DNA of 29,785 nt. Source: Clostridiales bacterium (GTDB lineage Bacteria; Bacillota; Clostridia; Oscillospirales; CAG-382). Under the pieces are notes generated by a model. The model was given only the letters and a program-made list of their open reading frames with translations. It was not told the DNA's origin and ran no database searches. How positions within the stretch are numbered: the stretch's first letter is position 1; every line of letters begins with the position of its first letter. The stretch covers positions 1 to 29,785 of the forward strand of contig QAKH01000041.1 in NCBI GenBank assembly GCA_003343885.1, written 5' to 3'. This document shows positions 13,979-22,303 of this stretch, one piece after another. The position numbers and the translations under genes are program-made.

Positions 13979-15787
13979 ATGTATAAATCTCTTAATTCCA
14001 AGCTTGTTCTGATATTTATCGTGTTTATTATCGCGGTAATGGCGACGGTCGGAATATTTCTCATGAACAGCATCTATGATTACTATAACGACGAATTTGT
14101 CAGACAGATAGACGACGGACTTGACGGAATAGCGTTTGAGCGCATGGAGCAGGCAATGGAGTATTCCGACTACGCCGCCAAACTCAAGGAAGTGCTTTTA
14201 GCGTATTCTTCCACCTTTGGATTTGACAATTACCGAAACTTTTTCATTCTTGATGATTCCGCAAATATGCTTTCCTCAAGCGACGAGAGTATATCAAAAG
14301 TGGATCTTACCGAAAATATCCTTTCCGCAATGAACGGAAAAACCGGAAAGCACCAGACCTACGGAGCAAAGTTCCTCGACTACGCCGTGTACCTTGAAAA
14401 CGGAGCGAATAAATGCATCGTCTACATAAAGGACGACCTCACGGAAATGCAGTCGCTGTCGTTCGTACTTTTTTCCATTATAATCAAATCGCTTATAATC
14501 GGATTGATTATTGCAGTTATTATGGCGTTTTTCTTGGCAAAAGCCATAACCATGCCGATTAAGAACATAACAAGGGGTACGCAGAAAATCGCCGCCGGCG
14601 ACTACTCTCAAAGACTTCAGAACCGTTCAAGGGATGAAATAGGAACTCTTACAAGAGGCTTCAACACGATGGCGCAGGTTATAGAAAACAACCTCGACGC
14701 CGTTTCCGGAGAAAGAGAAAAACTAAACAATATCGTAAACTGCCTTGAAGCGGGAGTTGCCGCCTTTGACGGTCAGGGAACGCCAATGCACTTAAACCCA
14801 AGCTCGCTTAAAATGTTAAGCCTTCCCGAAAACAGCCGTCCCGGCTTTAACGAATTCACAAGCGCCATGGGACTTGCGGACATAACCATGAAAAGGCTGA
14901 AAAAAGAAAAACAGCTGCATATTGCCGAACATACTCTCAGCGATGTCAAAACAAGAGAACTTATTGTAAGCGTGGATTTTTCCGTATTCAGTTACGAAAA
15001 CGGAACAAAGACCGGATACATCGTCGTAATACAGGACATAACCGATGGCGCAGTGCTTGAAAACAGCCGAAAAGAGTTTATCGCAAACGTGTCGCATGAG
15101 CTTCGCACACCGCTCACAAGCATTAAGGGCGCGACCGAAACCGTGCTCGACGACGATGATATGCCGCTGCCTATCCGAAAAAAATTTCTCGGCATAGTTA
15201 TAAACGAGTCTGACCGAATGACGCGTATCGTAAAAGACTTACTTGTTTTGTCAAGACTTGACAACAGGAGAATGACCTGGAGTCCGGGTACGTTTGACAT
15301 AAACGAAACGCTTGACAGAATGTGTTCGGCGCTCCAAACAGAGGCCAACGACCGCTCGCATACGCTTGTGTATGAATATACCGGAAAAGACCAGGCTCCG
15401 TTATACGGCGACAAGGAAAGAATAGAGCAGGTTGTTGCAAATATTATAGGAAACTCGTTAAAGTATACGCCAAACGGCGGAAACATACATGTAAAGCTTG
15501 AAAAACACGGTTCAAAGGCGTATGAAATTACTGTTTCGGATAACGGAATAGGAATACCTGCCGATGATATTGAGCACCTGTTTGAGCGCTTTTACCGTGT
15601 AGATAAATCCCGCTCGGCACAGGCAGGCGGCACGGGACTCGGACTCTCAATCGCAAAGGAAATTGTCGACGCTCATAACGGTACGATTACCGTAGAAAGC
15701 GTTGAGGGAAAGGGAACGACGGTGCGTATTATTCTTCCGGTCGATACAAGGGTGGGAGAGGGAAAAAATGATGAAAAGTCTGTGTAA
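13979..15787 (+). CDS. Sensor histidine kinase, WalK/PhoR-like
   Basis: 602 residues. TM1 at about 9-30, an extracytoplasmic sensor of about 130 residues, TM2 at about 162-188, HAMP (188-240), a PAS-like region (about 250-360), HisKA with phospho-acceptor H373 (NVSHELRTPLTS), and a HATPase domain with N-box N488/N492, DNGIGI (521-526) and GGTGLGLS (550-557). This is the WalK/VicK arrangement, and the paired regulator is WalR-like. The genes that normally follow walRK (walH, walI, walJ, htrA) are absent, so PhoR remains possible. ATG 13979 directly follows a 7-codon open frame (13955-13978) that ends in TAG adjoining the ATG. Confidence 0.92.
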   Translation: MYKSLNSKLVLIFIVFIIAVMATVGIFLMNSIYDYYNDEFVRQIDDGLDGIAFERMEQAMEYSDYAAKLKEVLLAYSSTFGFDNYRNFFILDDSANMLSSSDESISKVDLTENILSAMNGKTGKHQTYGAKFLDYAVYLENGANKCIVYIKDDLTEMQSLSFVLFSIIIKSLIIGLIIAVIMAFFLAKAITMPIKNITRGTQKIAAGDYSQRLQNRSRDEIGTLTRGFNTMAQVIENNLDAVSGEREKLNNIVNCLEAGVAAFDGQGTPMHLNPSSLKMLSLPENSRPGFNEFTSAMGLADITMKRLKKEKQLHIAEHTLSDVKTRELIVSVDFSVFSYENGTKTGYIVVIQDITDGAVLENSRKEFIANVSHELRTPLTSIKGATETVLDDDDMPLPIRKKFLGIVINESDRMTRIVKDLLVLSRLDNRRMTWSPGTFDINETLDRMCSALQTEANDRSHTLVYEYTGKDQAPLYGDKERIEQVVANIIGNSLKYTPNGGNIHVKLEKHGSKAYEITVSDNGIGIPADDIEHLFERFYRVDKSRSAQAGGTGLGLSIAKEIVDAHNGTITVESVEGKGTTVRIILPVDTRVGEGKNDEKSV

Positions 15788-15913
15788 AAGCATGGATAAC
15801 TGTCGCTTCAAAGTGTATAATTATAATCCTGCGGTGCGTGCCGCTGCATACCGGTGCGCGCCTTGCGGCGGCGCTTAAGCAAAAAGCTTTAAAATTTCAC
15901 GGGAGGCGTTTGT

Positions 15914-16621
15914 ATGGCGCAAAAATATACAAAATACGTAACTTTCAGCTATGACGACGGAGTAAGACAGGATATTCGGCTTACCGAAATGTTCAGGAAA
16001 TACGGCTTGAAAGCGACTTTTAACCTTAATTCGGGCTCTCTCGGAGCAGTAGGCAGGCTTGTCCACCATGGATTTGACGTGTGCTTCGACAAGATAAAGC
16101 CGGATGAGGTAAAGGACGTTTATGCAGGCTTTGAGGTTGCGTCTCACGGAGTGAAGCACTTGAATTTTCCGACTCTTTCCGACGCCGAGCTTGACGAAGA
16201 GGTGTGCGGTGACGTCGCCGAGCTTGAGAAGCTTACCGGCAAAAAAGTGACGGGAGCGGCGTACCCTTGCGGAGTGTATGACGAAAAAATACCGCGTCGC
16301 TTAAGAGAACGCGGTATTGTGTATTGCCGTACAATAGATGATACCCACGATTTTTGCGTTCCTGAGGATTTCTGCCTGTGGCACCCCACTTGTCACGATA
16401 ACGACGAACAGGCCCACTCTCTTGCGAGCCGTTTTGTAAACGAGGACAGCGAAAAACCGAGAGTTTTGTATATTTGGGGACATTCCTTTGAGTTTGACAA
16501 AAACGATAAGGACAGATGGTACAATATGGAAAAGTTATGTGAGCTTGTCGCCGGCAAAGATGATATATGCTACGCTACCAACCGTGAAATATATGACGCG
16601 CTTTGCGGCGCAAATGGATAA
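15914..16621 (+). CDS. NodB-type polysaccharide deacetylase family protein
   Basis: 235-residue protein made almost entirely of a NodB-type domain. Motif 1 is FSYDDG with D14 and D15, and motif 2 is SHGVKH with metal-ligand positions H78 and H82, both intact. GAAYPCGVYD corresponds to the RxPxG-type motif and YIWGHSFEF to the late His motif. There is no signal peptide or membrane segment, so the protein is probably cytoplasmic. Its substrate is therefore likely a soluble sugar or precursor rather than finished peptidoglycan. ATG 15914 has GGGAGG seven bases upstream. It follows the kinase by 126 bases and converges on spo0A. It contrasts with the decayed NodB domain of the gene at 11660. Confidence 0.87.
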   Translation: MAQKYTKYVTFSYDDGVRQDIRLTEMFRKYGLKATFNLNSGSLGAVGRLVHHGFDVCFDKIKPDEVKDVYAGFEVASHGVKHLNFPTLSDAELDEEVCGDVAELEKLTGKKVTGAAYPCGVYDEKIPRRLRERGIVYCRTIDDTHDFCVPEDFCLWHPTCHDNDEQAHSLASRFVNEDSEKPRVLYIWGHSFEFDKNDKDRWYNMEKLCELVAGKDDICYATNREIYDALCGANG

Positions 16622-16705
16622 TGTGTGACCTCTAACCTGTAAATTAAACAGACAGCCGGAGCGTATAGTAAAAGGAGCGTGAACAAAACCTCTTTGCAGG
16701 ATAAA

Positions 16706-16745
16706 CAAAAAAGCCAAATCCGAGCATATTTGCTGCGAATTTGAC
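16706..16745 (-). terminator. Intrinsic terminator of spo0A
   Basis: On the minus strand GTCAAATTCG (16745-16736) pairs with CGGATTTGGC (16722-16713) using two G-U pairs, with an inner AGCA/TGCT stem, and is followed by TTTTTTG. It lies about 50 bases beyond the spo0A stop, in the gap between convergent genes. Confidence 0.85.
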
Positions 16746-16797
16746 TGCTTTGCGTTTATTATGTACCGCCGACTGCCTCATTTGACTGGCTGTGAGT

Positions 16798-17580
16798 TCA
16801 GCCGGCGAGCTTGTTTTTTAGGCGAAGCTTATCAGAAACAAGTGCGATGAATTCACTGTTGGTGGGTTTTCCGCGAGTGCTCTGTACAGTATAGCCGAAG
16901 TATGAGTTGATAACGTCAACGTCGCCTCTGTCCCACGCAACCTCTATGGCATGGCGGATAGCCCTTTCCACACGGGAGGAAGTAGTTCCGTAAGCCTTGG
17001 CAACCGACGGATAAAGTTCTTTTGTGATGGAGTTTATAAGATCGTTGTTTTCAACCGTCATCATGATAGCGGTTCTCAAATACTGATATCCTTTGATATG
17101 TGCCGGAACGCCGATTTGATGTATGATTTCCGTAACTTGCGCCTCAAGATCCCTTACGGCAGGAAGACAGGCGTTTCCCGAACCGGTGCACAGCTTTTTA
17201 GCAAGTGCCTTTTGAATTTTTGAAGCAATGCAGGAAAATTCACACGGCTTAACAAGACAGTAGTCGGCGCCCGAGCTCATTGCTTCGGCTAACATTCCCG
17301 GGTTTCCGACTGATGTAACAACAATAAAAACGGGAGCATGCAAGGGATCTTCTGTTTTGATTTCGGAAATTACTTCGGTTCCGTCAAGTTCGGGAAGCAA
17401 AAGATCAAGTACCGTGACATCGGGCTGCAGAGCTTTTGTAAGACGGACGGCATCACGTCCGGTAACACATTCCTGCAATACTTCGTAACCGTTTTTTTCG
17501 AGAAACAATTTTAAACTTTCACTGAATTCGCTGTCCGAGTCAGCGATAAGTACCTTCTTTTTTTGACTGAAAAACGCCAT
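16798..17580 (-). CDS. spo0A: Sporulation master regulator Spo0A
   Basis: 260-residue response regulator controlling entry into sporulation. The receiver domain (about 8-128) has phosphoacceptor D59 (VLDLLLP) and K110 (LVKPCEF). The C-terminal effector domain (about 145-258) has the diagnostic recognition helix SSRVERAIRHAIEVAWDRG and the near-invariant GKPTNSEFIALVSDKL. Identity is secure from the effector domain. Odd point: the acidic pocket reads ADSDSEF, so the position normally holding the second Asp of the DD pair is Ser15, with an Asp one residue later. AAAGGTG precedes ATG. It is preceded by a long AT-rich regulatory region and ended by a strong terminator. Confidence 0.97.
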   Translation of the reverse strand: MAFFSQKKKVLIADSDSEFSESLKLFLEKNGYEVLQECVTGRDAVRLTKALQPDVTVLDLLLPELDGTEVISEIKTEDPLHAPVFIVVTSVGNPGMLAEAMSSGADYCLVKPCEFSCIASKIQKALAKKLCTGSGNACLPAVRDLEAQVTEIIHQIGVPAHIKGYQYLRTAIMMTVENNDLINSITKELYPSVAKAYGTTSSRVERAIRHAIEVAWDRGDVDVINSYFGYTVQSTRGKPTNSEFIALVSDKLRLKNKLAG

Positions 17581-17640
17581 TTTTTTTACACCTTTCCTGC
17601 ACTAAATTGTTATTTCGCTCTTTTTCTTTAGCATGCGTGA

Positions 17641-17669
17641 ATTTTACCATGATTTATTAACAACTTCAA
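17641..17669 (-). promoter_or_regulatory. Sigma-A-like promoter of spo0A
   Basis: On the minus strand TTGAAG (17669-17664), a 17-base spacer and TAAAAT (17646-17641) lie about 60 bases upstream of the spo0A start. No clear sigma-H consensus was found, although the region is AT-rich enough to hide one. Confidence 0.5.
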
Positions 17670-17701
17670 TATATATTCTCTTATTTGATTATTTAGATAA
17701 T

Positions 17702-17983
17702 TGTCGTATATTTTATACTGTGCGTTTGTTAATTTGTTATGCAATTTGTGTAATGCATTTAAGCGAAAAATGTCAAACGGTTCTGTATTAATCATAAGTT
17801 AATTTAATAAACGATGTTTGTACATGTTTTTTGGGCAACTTTTTCCGATATTTGACAAAAAGCCCGAAATACGACAATCTGTTTACTGAAACACTGAAAT
17901 GATAACTACAATATACGACACATTTTTTGCTAAAAACAACAATATATAGATAATTTCCGTGAGAATAATTTTTTAATGTCGAA
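17702..17983. promoter_or_regulatory. Cluster of Spo0A-box-like heptamers
   Basis: In the 459-base gap between spo0A and the divergent ECF transporter gene there is one exact 0A box TGTCGAA (17977-17983, plus). The one-mismatch form TGTCGTA occurs three times (17702-17708 plus; 17870-17876 and 17914-17920 minus), twice extended to TGTCGTATAT. TGTCAAA also occurs at 17771-17777 (plus) and 17851-17857 (minus). The known B. subtilis Spo0A box is TGTCGAA, so autoregulation of spo0A and control of the transporter gene are plausible. Nothing else was recognised in this gap apart from the spo0A promoter. Confidence 0.5.
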
Positions 17984-18039
17984 ATTACTCAAAAAATGTA
18001 AAAATAATAAAAAATTAATAAAAGGAGAATTATTAACAA

Positions 18040-18609
18040 ATGAAGAACACAAGGTGTATTACTTGGTGCGCCGTATTCTGTGCTTTAGGCGCTTTATTGC
18101 CGCAGGCATTCCACATATTCGGTGCGGCGGCAGGACAGGTACTGCTGCCCATGCACATACCGGCAATGGCGGCAGGATTTCTGCTCGGACCTCTTGCAGG
18201 TGGTATAACGGGAGTGGTGTCGCCTCTTCTCAGTAATTTGATAACCGGAGGAAGCATGCCGATTCTTATAAAGGTGCCGTTTATGATGGTTGAAGTTGCG
18301 GCGTACGGAGTGTTTTGCGGGATTTTCTCAAGAAAAGTCTTTGCTAACACCAGACTTCCCGAACCGGTTTCCGTTGTTTTATCCGTGCTTGCGGCGCAGG
18401 CGGCAGGCCGTGCGGTAAACATAATATGCACAATGTTTGCGGTAAATGTCCTCGGCGTTACAAATAAGGCTGTAAGCGTAGCAGCTGCAGCGGCGAGTAT
18501 CGTGTCCGGAATACCGGGAATAATTATACAGCTGATCTTTATTCCTACGCTTGTTGTGGTTCTCAGCAAAATTGCCGGAACCCGCGTTATCGGAGCACGA
18601 GGGAAATAA
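18040..18609 (+). CDS. ECF transporter S component (substrate-binding subunit)
   Basis: 189-residue hydrophobic protein with about five to six membrane helices and the Gly/Ala-rich pattern of ECF-type vitamin transporter S subunits (the LGPLAGGITGVVSPLLSNLI stretch is typical of the family). In this transporter class the S subunit captures a vitamin or metal ion and couples to shared EcfA/EcfA'/EcfT energising subunits, which are not in this window. No substrate can be assigned. AAAGGAG lies 12 bases before ATG. It is divergent from spo0A and preceded by an exact 0A box at 17977. Confidence 0.8.
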   Translation: MKNTRCITWCAVFCALGALLPQAFHIFGAAAGQVLLPMHIPAMAAGFLLGPLAGGITGVVSPLLSNLITGGSMPILIKVPFMMVEVAAYGVFCGIFSRKVFANTRLPEPVSVVLSVLAAQAAGRAVNIICTMFAVNVLGVTNKAVSVAAAAASIVSGIPGIIIQLIFIPTLVVVLSKIAGTRVIGARGK

Positions 18610-18622
18610 AGCTTCTCAGAAA

Positions 18623-20254
18623 ATGGACTCTTATCAACACGGCGCAAGAACACAACTCAGCGCAAGAGTTGCCTTGTGTTTGGCGGCAGCCGGATTTTTC
18701 AGCGTTCCGCTTGTAACGGCTTTTGTCATGTCGGGTAAAGCTGAAAATTCCGTCAAAGCGGTATCGGCAATCTTCTTAATTTTGCCGGCTTTCATAGTTG
18801 TCGCAGCGTTCAAAGACAGAATTATTGCTTCCGGTATTGCGGTAATAGCAGTTTGCGCATTTTCAGCGTATGTTTCAAGCACATTAGAGTATACGTCCGG
18901 CAGCAGGTATGCCGGCGAAATTGCCGAACTGTTCGGCGGAAGGCCGCTCGCGCTTGAAGGATATGTTGAAAAAGCCGACGCGCTTCCCGGAAACAGTATG
19001 TTTATAAGAATTGAGAAGATAGACGGAAAAGAACTTGAAAAGCCGGTAAGCGCTTACACCTACAACAGAACCGGGCATTACTTTTGCGAGGGATTGCACA
19101 TTAGTTTTAACGCCGGCTTGCGCTTGCCTGAAAATTCTGAAAGCCGGGACGATAACTTCGATTTTGTTTCATGGCTTAAAGGAAAAGGGGTCTATCTTGA
19201 AGTTTATGATGTATCCGAGTTTTCTGCCGTACTGTCTGACGGCGGCGTAAGCTCTGTCAGAAGTATACTGATAGACCGTGTTTTCGGCGGAGTTGACAGA
19301 GTGCTGAGCCTGATACCCGACATGGACGTGTATTTGCGTTCAAGAGCCATGACACGGGCGCTGATGTTCGGCGACAAAAGCGGATTTGAGGACCGGGACC
19401 TTGATAATTTCTCACGCAGCGGAGTTACGCATATACTTTGCGTTTCCGGTATTCATTTTTCTGTTGTGCTCGGAGCCTTGGGCTCGGTTTTGCGTATCGT
19501 CATAAGAAGAAAAAAGCCAAGGCTTGTTATTCTTGCCGCTTTTTCGGCGGTATACCTTTATTTGTGCGCTTTCACTGCCTCTGCATTAAGGGCGGCTATT
19601 ATGGCATTTATTGCTTCAACAGGCATTGCCGGCGACGGCAAAAACAAGACGGCGCTTTCGCTTTTGGCGACAGTGTCGGTTATGTGCATTGTAAAACCGT
19701 CGGTTATATACGACATGGGTTTTCATCTGTCGGTTCTTTCATGTGCCGGAATAGCGTGTTCGACAGGCGTTTGTACCTATCTAAGACAAAAGTGGTCATT
19801 TCATCCGGTTCTGCTGTTCTTGGCGGAAACGACAAATATGTCGCTTGCGTCATTTGCTTTTACTTTTGCTTACAGCATATCAGCGTTCGCAGGAGTGTCG
19901 GTCGTTTCGGTTCCGGCATCCTTGGCAGTGGTTTTTCCGGCGCAGATATGTTTGGTGTTGTGCTGGATTGCCTCGGTTGCGGGATATGCCGGATTTTATC
20001 CTCTTTCTTTTGCCGCAGGCAGCGTAATAAGCCGTTTGTCGGAAAGTATATTTGCTTCCGCGGCGTTTTTCGGCAATCTGCCGGGCGCTTATGTAAATAA
20101 AAAGGTTCCCGACATTTCAACGGCTGTGTTTTTCATTGGACTGGCGCTGACGTCTATTGTGTCGGCAGGGCTTATCAAGGGAGCAAAGCTGTATTTTGCC
20201 GCTCTGGTTTTGGCACTTGTCTGCGTGACGGCTGTTACTGTTATTTCAGTATGA
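18623..20254 (+). CDS. comEC: ComEC/Rec2-type membrane channel, short form
   Basis: About 543 residues. The order is two to three N-terminal membrane helices, an extracytoplasmic DUF4131/OB-like region ending in NFDFVSWLKGKGVY, then the multi-helix competence domain with the family signature GVTHILCVSGIHFSVVLGAL. In competent bacteria ComEC carries single-stranded DNA across the membrane. The protein ends in membrane helices at the point where the metallo-beta-lactamase domain of full-length ComEC (about 770 residues in Bacillus) would begin. That domain is not encoded in the following 168 bases. The start is uncertain: ATG 18623 lacks a good ribosome binding site. The next gene is holA, a gene order common in Bacillota, which supports the identity. 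Confidence 0.85.
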   Translation: MDSYQHGARTQLSARVALCLAAAGFFSVPLVTAFVMSGKAENSVKAVSAIFLILPAFIVVAAFKDRIIASGIAVIAVCAFSAYVSSTLEYTSGSRYAGEIAELFGGRPLALEGYVEKADALPGNSMFIRIEKIDGKELEKPVSAYTYNRTGHYFCEGLHISFNAGLRLPENSESRDDNFDFVSWLKGKGVYLEVYDVSEFSAVLSDGGVSSVRSILIDRVFGGVDRVLSLIPDMDVYLRSRAMTRALMFGDKSGFEDRDLDNFSRSGVTHILCVSGIHFSVVLGALGSVLRIVIRRKKPRLVILAAFSAVYLYLCAFTASALRAAIMAFIASTGIAGDGKNKTALSLLATVSVMCIVKPSVIYDMGFHLSVLSCAGIACSTGVCTYLRQKWSFHPVLLFLAETTNMSLASFAFTFAYSISAFAGVSVVSVPASLAVVFPAQICLVLCWIASVAGYAGFYPLSFAAGSVISRLSESIFASAAFFGNLPGAYVNKKVPDISTAVFFIGLALTSIVSAGLIKGAKLYFAALVLALVCVTAVTVISV

Positions 20255-20422
20255 CTTTACGTTAATATATAATATTTTTTGTGTAAATATGCGCATATGT
20301 AAATGTAAGTGTGTAAATTAAGAAATATAAAAAGGTCAGCGCATAAAAGGTCAGGTATAAAAGTTAAGAATTTAAAGGTAAAATATCAGGTATTGTAATA
20401 AAAAGGCGGAAGGGAGATTTTC

Positions 20423-21547
20423 TTGGCAAAAAGCACTTACGCTCCGAAACCGGCGGACGAACATGCCGCAAACGTAGCGGAGTTAAAAAAGAGAATAAAA
20501 GAAGGAAACGTTGCGGGGAGCTATGTGTTTTACGGGTGCGAGGAATATTTAAAAAGGCACTATTATTCCGAACTGCTCAAGAAATGCGGAGATACTTCTC
20601 TTAACGTCCGTACCTTTTATCAAGAGGATTTTACGCTTGAAGCCTTTATCAATGCGTGCAGTACCGCCGCGGCGGATATGGGAAACAGCCTGTTCGGCTC
20701 AGCTGACAGCACATCCGGTGATGACAGTACTTGCCGTATGGTTAGGGTAATGGGAATAGCGTCCGACGCGCTTACAAAGAGTGATGAGAAGTATTTTTTG
20801 TCCATGCTTGAAGATGCCTGTGACGGCACAATAATAGTTTTCTGGATAAGCGGCGAGGACGAACAAAAGCTTTCCGGTTCGCTGTATAAAAAAATAGCCG
20901 CCAAATCTTTATGCGTTAATTTCCGACGTGAGGAAAACGGAAGCAATGTGCTGATTTCATGGATTTTACGCCATTTTTCCCGTGCCAAAATCAACGCCGA
21001 CCGCTCGGTTGTTGTGTATTTCAACAATTATGTCGGAAACGACATGACGGATTTGAAAAACGAGATTGACAAATGCATATCTTTTCTGCAGTACGAAAAA
21101 CGGGATACGCTTACCAAAGAGGACGTGGACTTTATATGTAAAAAAAGCACGTCGGCGCAGATTTTTGATATATCCTCAGGCGCAATAAAAGGGAACTATG
21201 CCGCGGCAATGGCGGCATATAAGGTGTTCCGTGACTCGGGCGAAAAAGCGCTGTTGTTATTCGGAACTATTTCAAAGGCTGTGTATGACCTGTGCCTGGT
21301 GGATAAGCTGTCCAAAACCCTGGATAATCCGTCGCTTATCGCAAAACAGGCAGGACTCCGGGACTTTGTGGTGAGAAATTATCTCGGCATACTGAAAGCA
21401 AGGTCGGGACGTGAGTATGACTCAAAAAGTTACGCGCAGTACGCCGCCGACGTTATCATGCGGTATGACAATCTGTTAAAGAGCAGCAGAACTGATCAGT
21501 ACGAACTGCTTGAAGAGCTGATTTTCAAGCTTGCTGTCGGGAAATGA
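20423..21547 (+). CDS. holA: DNA polymerase III subunit delta
   Basis: 374-residue clamp-loader subunit that opens the beta sliding clamp during replication. It begins with the typical SYVFYGCEEYLKRHYYSEL segment near residue 33. It continues with the degenerate AAA+ fold, including the conserved YVGNDMTDLKNEIDKCISF region and the ISSGAIKGN segment, and ends with a helical collar domain. The start TTG 20423 has AAGGGAG six bases upstream. It follows comEC, as in many Bacillota. rpsT, which often comes next in other genomes, is not present here. Confidence 0.92.
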   Translation: MAKSTYAPKPADEHAANVAELKKRIKEGNVAGSYVFYGCEEYLKRHYYSELLKKCGDTSLNVRTFYQEDFTLEAFINACSTAAADMGNSLFGSADSTSGDDSTCRMVRVMGIASDALTKSDEKYFLSMLEDACDGTIIVFWISGEDEQKLSGSLYKKIAAKSLCVNFRREENGSNVLISWILRHFSRAKINADRSVVVYFNNYVGNDMTDLKNEIDKCISFLQYEKRDTLTKEDVDFICKKSTSAQIFDISSGAIKGNYAAAMAAYKVFRDSGEKALLLFGTISKAVYDLCLVDKLSKTLDNPSLIAKQAGLRDFVVRNYLGILKARSGREYDSKSYAQYAADVIMRYDNLLKSSRTDQYELLEELIFKLAVGK

Positions 21548-21582
21548 ACGTTTATTTTTTTAACACACCTAAACGAAAATAT

Positions 21583-21603
21583 CTGCAAAGATGTAACTTG
21601 CAG
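21583..21603. other. Small hairpin upstream of the NAD salvage genes
   Basis: CTGCAA (21583-21588) pairs with TTGCAG (21598-21603) around a 9-base loop in the 165-base gap between holA and the nicotinamidase gene. There is no T-run directly after it. It could be an operator for a niacin-responsive repressor or a weak structure; only the symmetry is seen. Confidence 0.3.
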
Positions 21604-21712
21604 TGAATGTATTTCTTTTGGAAAAAGCTTAATAAAATATAGGAGCATTGCGGCATGATTTGTTGTTATTATCGAAAAATCAGGGAACAATGCTTGTAAA
21701 AGGAGAATTTGT

Positions 21713-22258
21713 ATGAATTCAAGTGAAAAGCCGCATGCCGGCGAATGTCTTGTAGTTGTAGATTATCAGAATGATTTTGTAAACGGAGCTCTCGGCTTTG
21801 AGGGCGCTGAAAAGCTTGAGGACGGCATTGCTGAAATAATAGGAAAAATAAGAAGCAAAGGCGGAGATATCATTTTTACGCTTGATACTCACGACGCAGC
21901 CTATCTTCACACTGCCGAAGGCATAAAGCTGCCTGTGCCGCACTGTATTTCTTCTACCCTGGGGCATGAGCTGTACGGGAAAATACGTTCTTTTGTACAG
22001 TCGGGCGACGCCGTCATATACAAGCCGTCTTTTGGTTCGGGAGAACTTTTTGAGCTGTTGAAAGCCAAAAACTACCGCAAAATTACGCTTGTGGGGCTTG
22101 TGAGCAATATATGTGTGCTTTCAAACGCGGTTATAGCAAAAACCGCCTGCCCGGAGGCAGACGTAATTGTTCCGGCGGCCCTTACCGCTTCCTCGGATAA
22201 AAAACTGCACGAAGAAGCGCTTGACGTTATGCGGGGACTTCAGATTGATGTGATTTAA
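21713..22258 (+). CDS. pncA: Nicotinamidase (cysteine hydrolase)
   Basis: 181-residue isochorismatase-fold enzyme, predicted to hydrolyse nicotinamide to nicotinate. The catalytic triad is D17 (VVDYQNDF), K104 (IYKPSFGS) and C134 (LVSNICVLS). Metal ligands typical of nicotinamidases are visible as D58, H60, H66 (DTHDAAYLH) and H77 (LPVPHC), which separates it from true isochorismatases. AAGGAG lies seven bases before ATG. The next gene, 45 bases downstream, encodes the enzyme that uses nicotinate, making a two-gene NAD salvage unit. Confidence 0.9.
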   Translation: MNSSEKPHAGECLVVVDYQNDFVNGALGFEGAEKLEDGIAEIIGKIRSKGGDIIFTLDTHDAAYLHTAEGIKLPVPHCISSTLGHELYGKIRSFVQSGDAVIYKPSFGSGELFELLKAKNYRKITLVGLVSNICVLSNAVIAKTACPEADVIVPAALTASSDKKLHEEALDVMRGLQIDVI

Positions 22259-22303
22259 ATGCGGCGTGTCGGTTTTAAGAATTATCAGAGAAGGTGTTTT
22301 TGA

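Noticed and set aside
15858..15874. GC-rich hairpin (GCGCC/GGCGC) between the kinase and deacetylase genes
   Set aside because: Short stem with no T-run; too weak to call a terminator.
17581..18039. Riboswitch in the leader of the ECF transporter gene
   Set aside because: No conserved riboswitch core or stable multi-helix structure was recognisable; the region is mostly AT-rich.
18033..18653. 206-codon minus-strand open frame opposite the ECF transporter gene
   Set aside because: The plus-strand frame has a ribosome binding site and a clear membrane-protein pattern; this one is its reverse complement shadow.
21713..22258. Isochorismatase of siderophore synthesis
   Set aside because: The metal-ligand set of nicotinamidases is present and the next gene is pncB.
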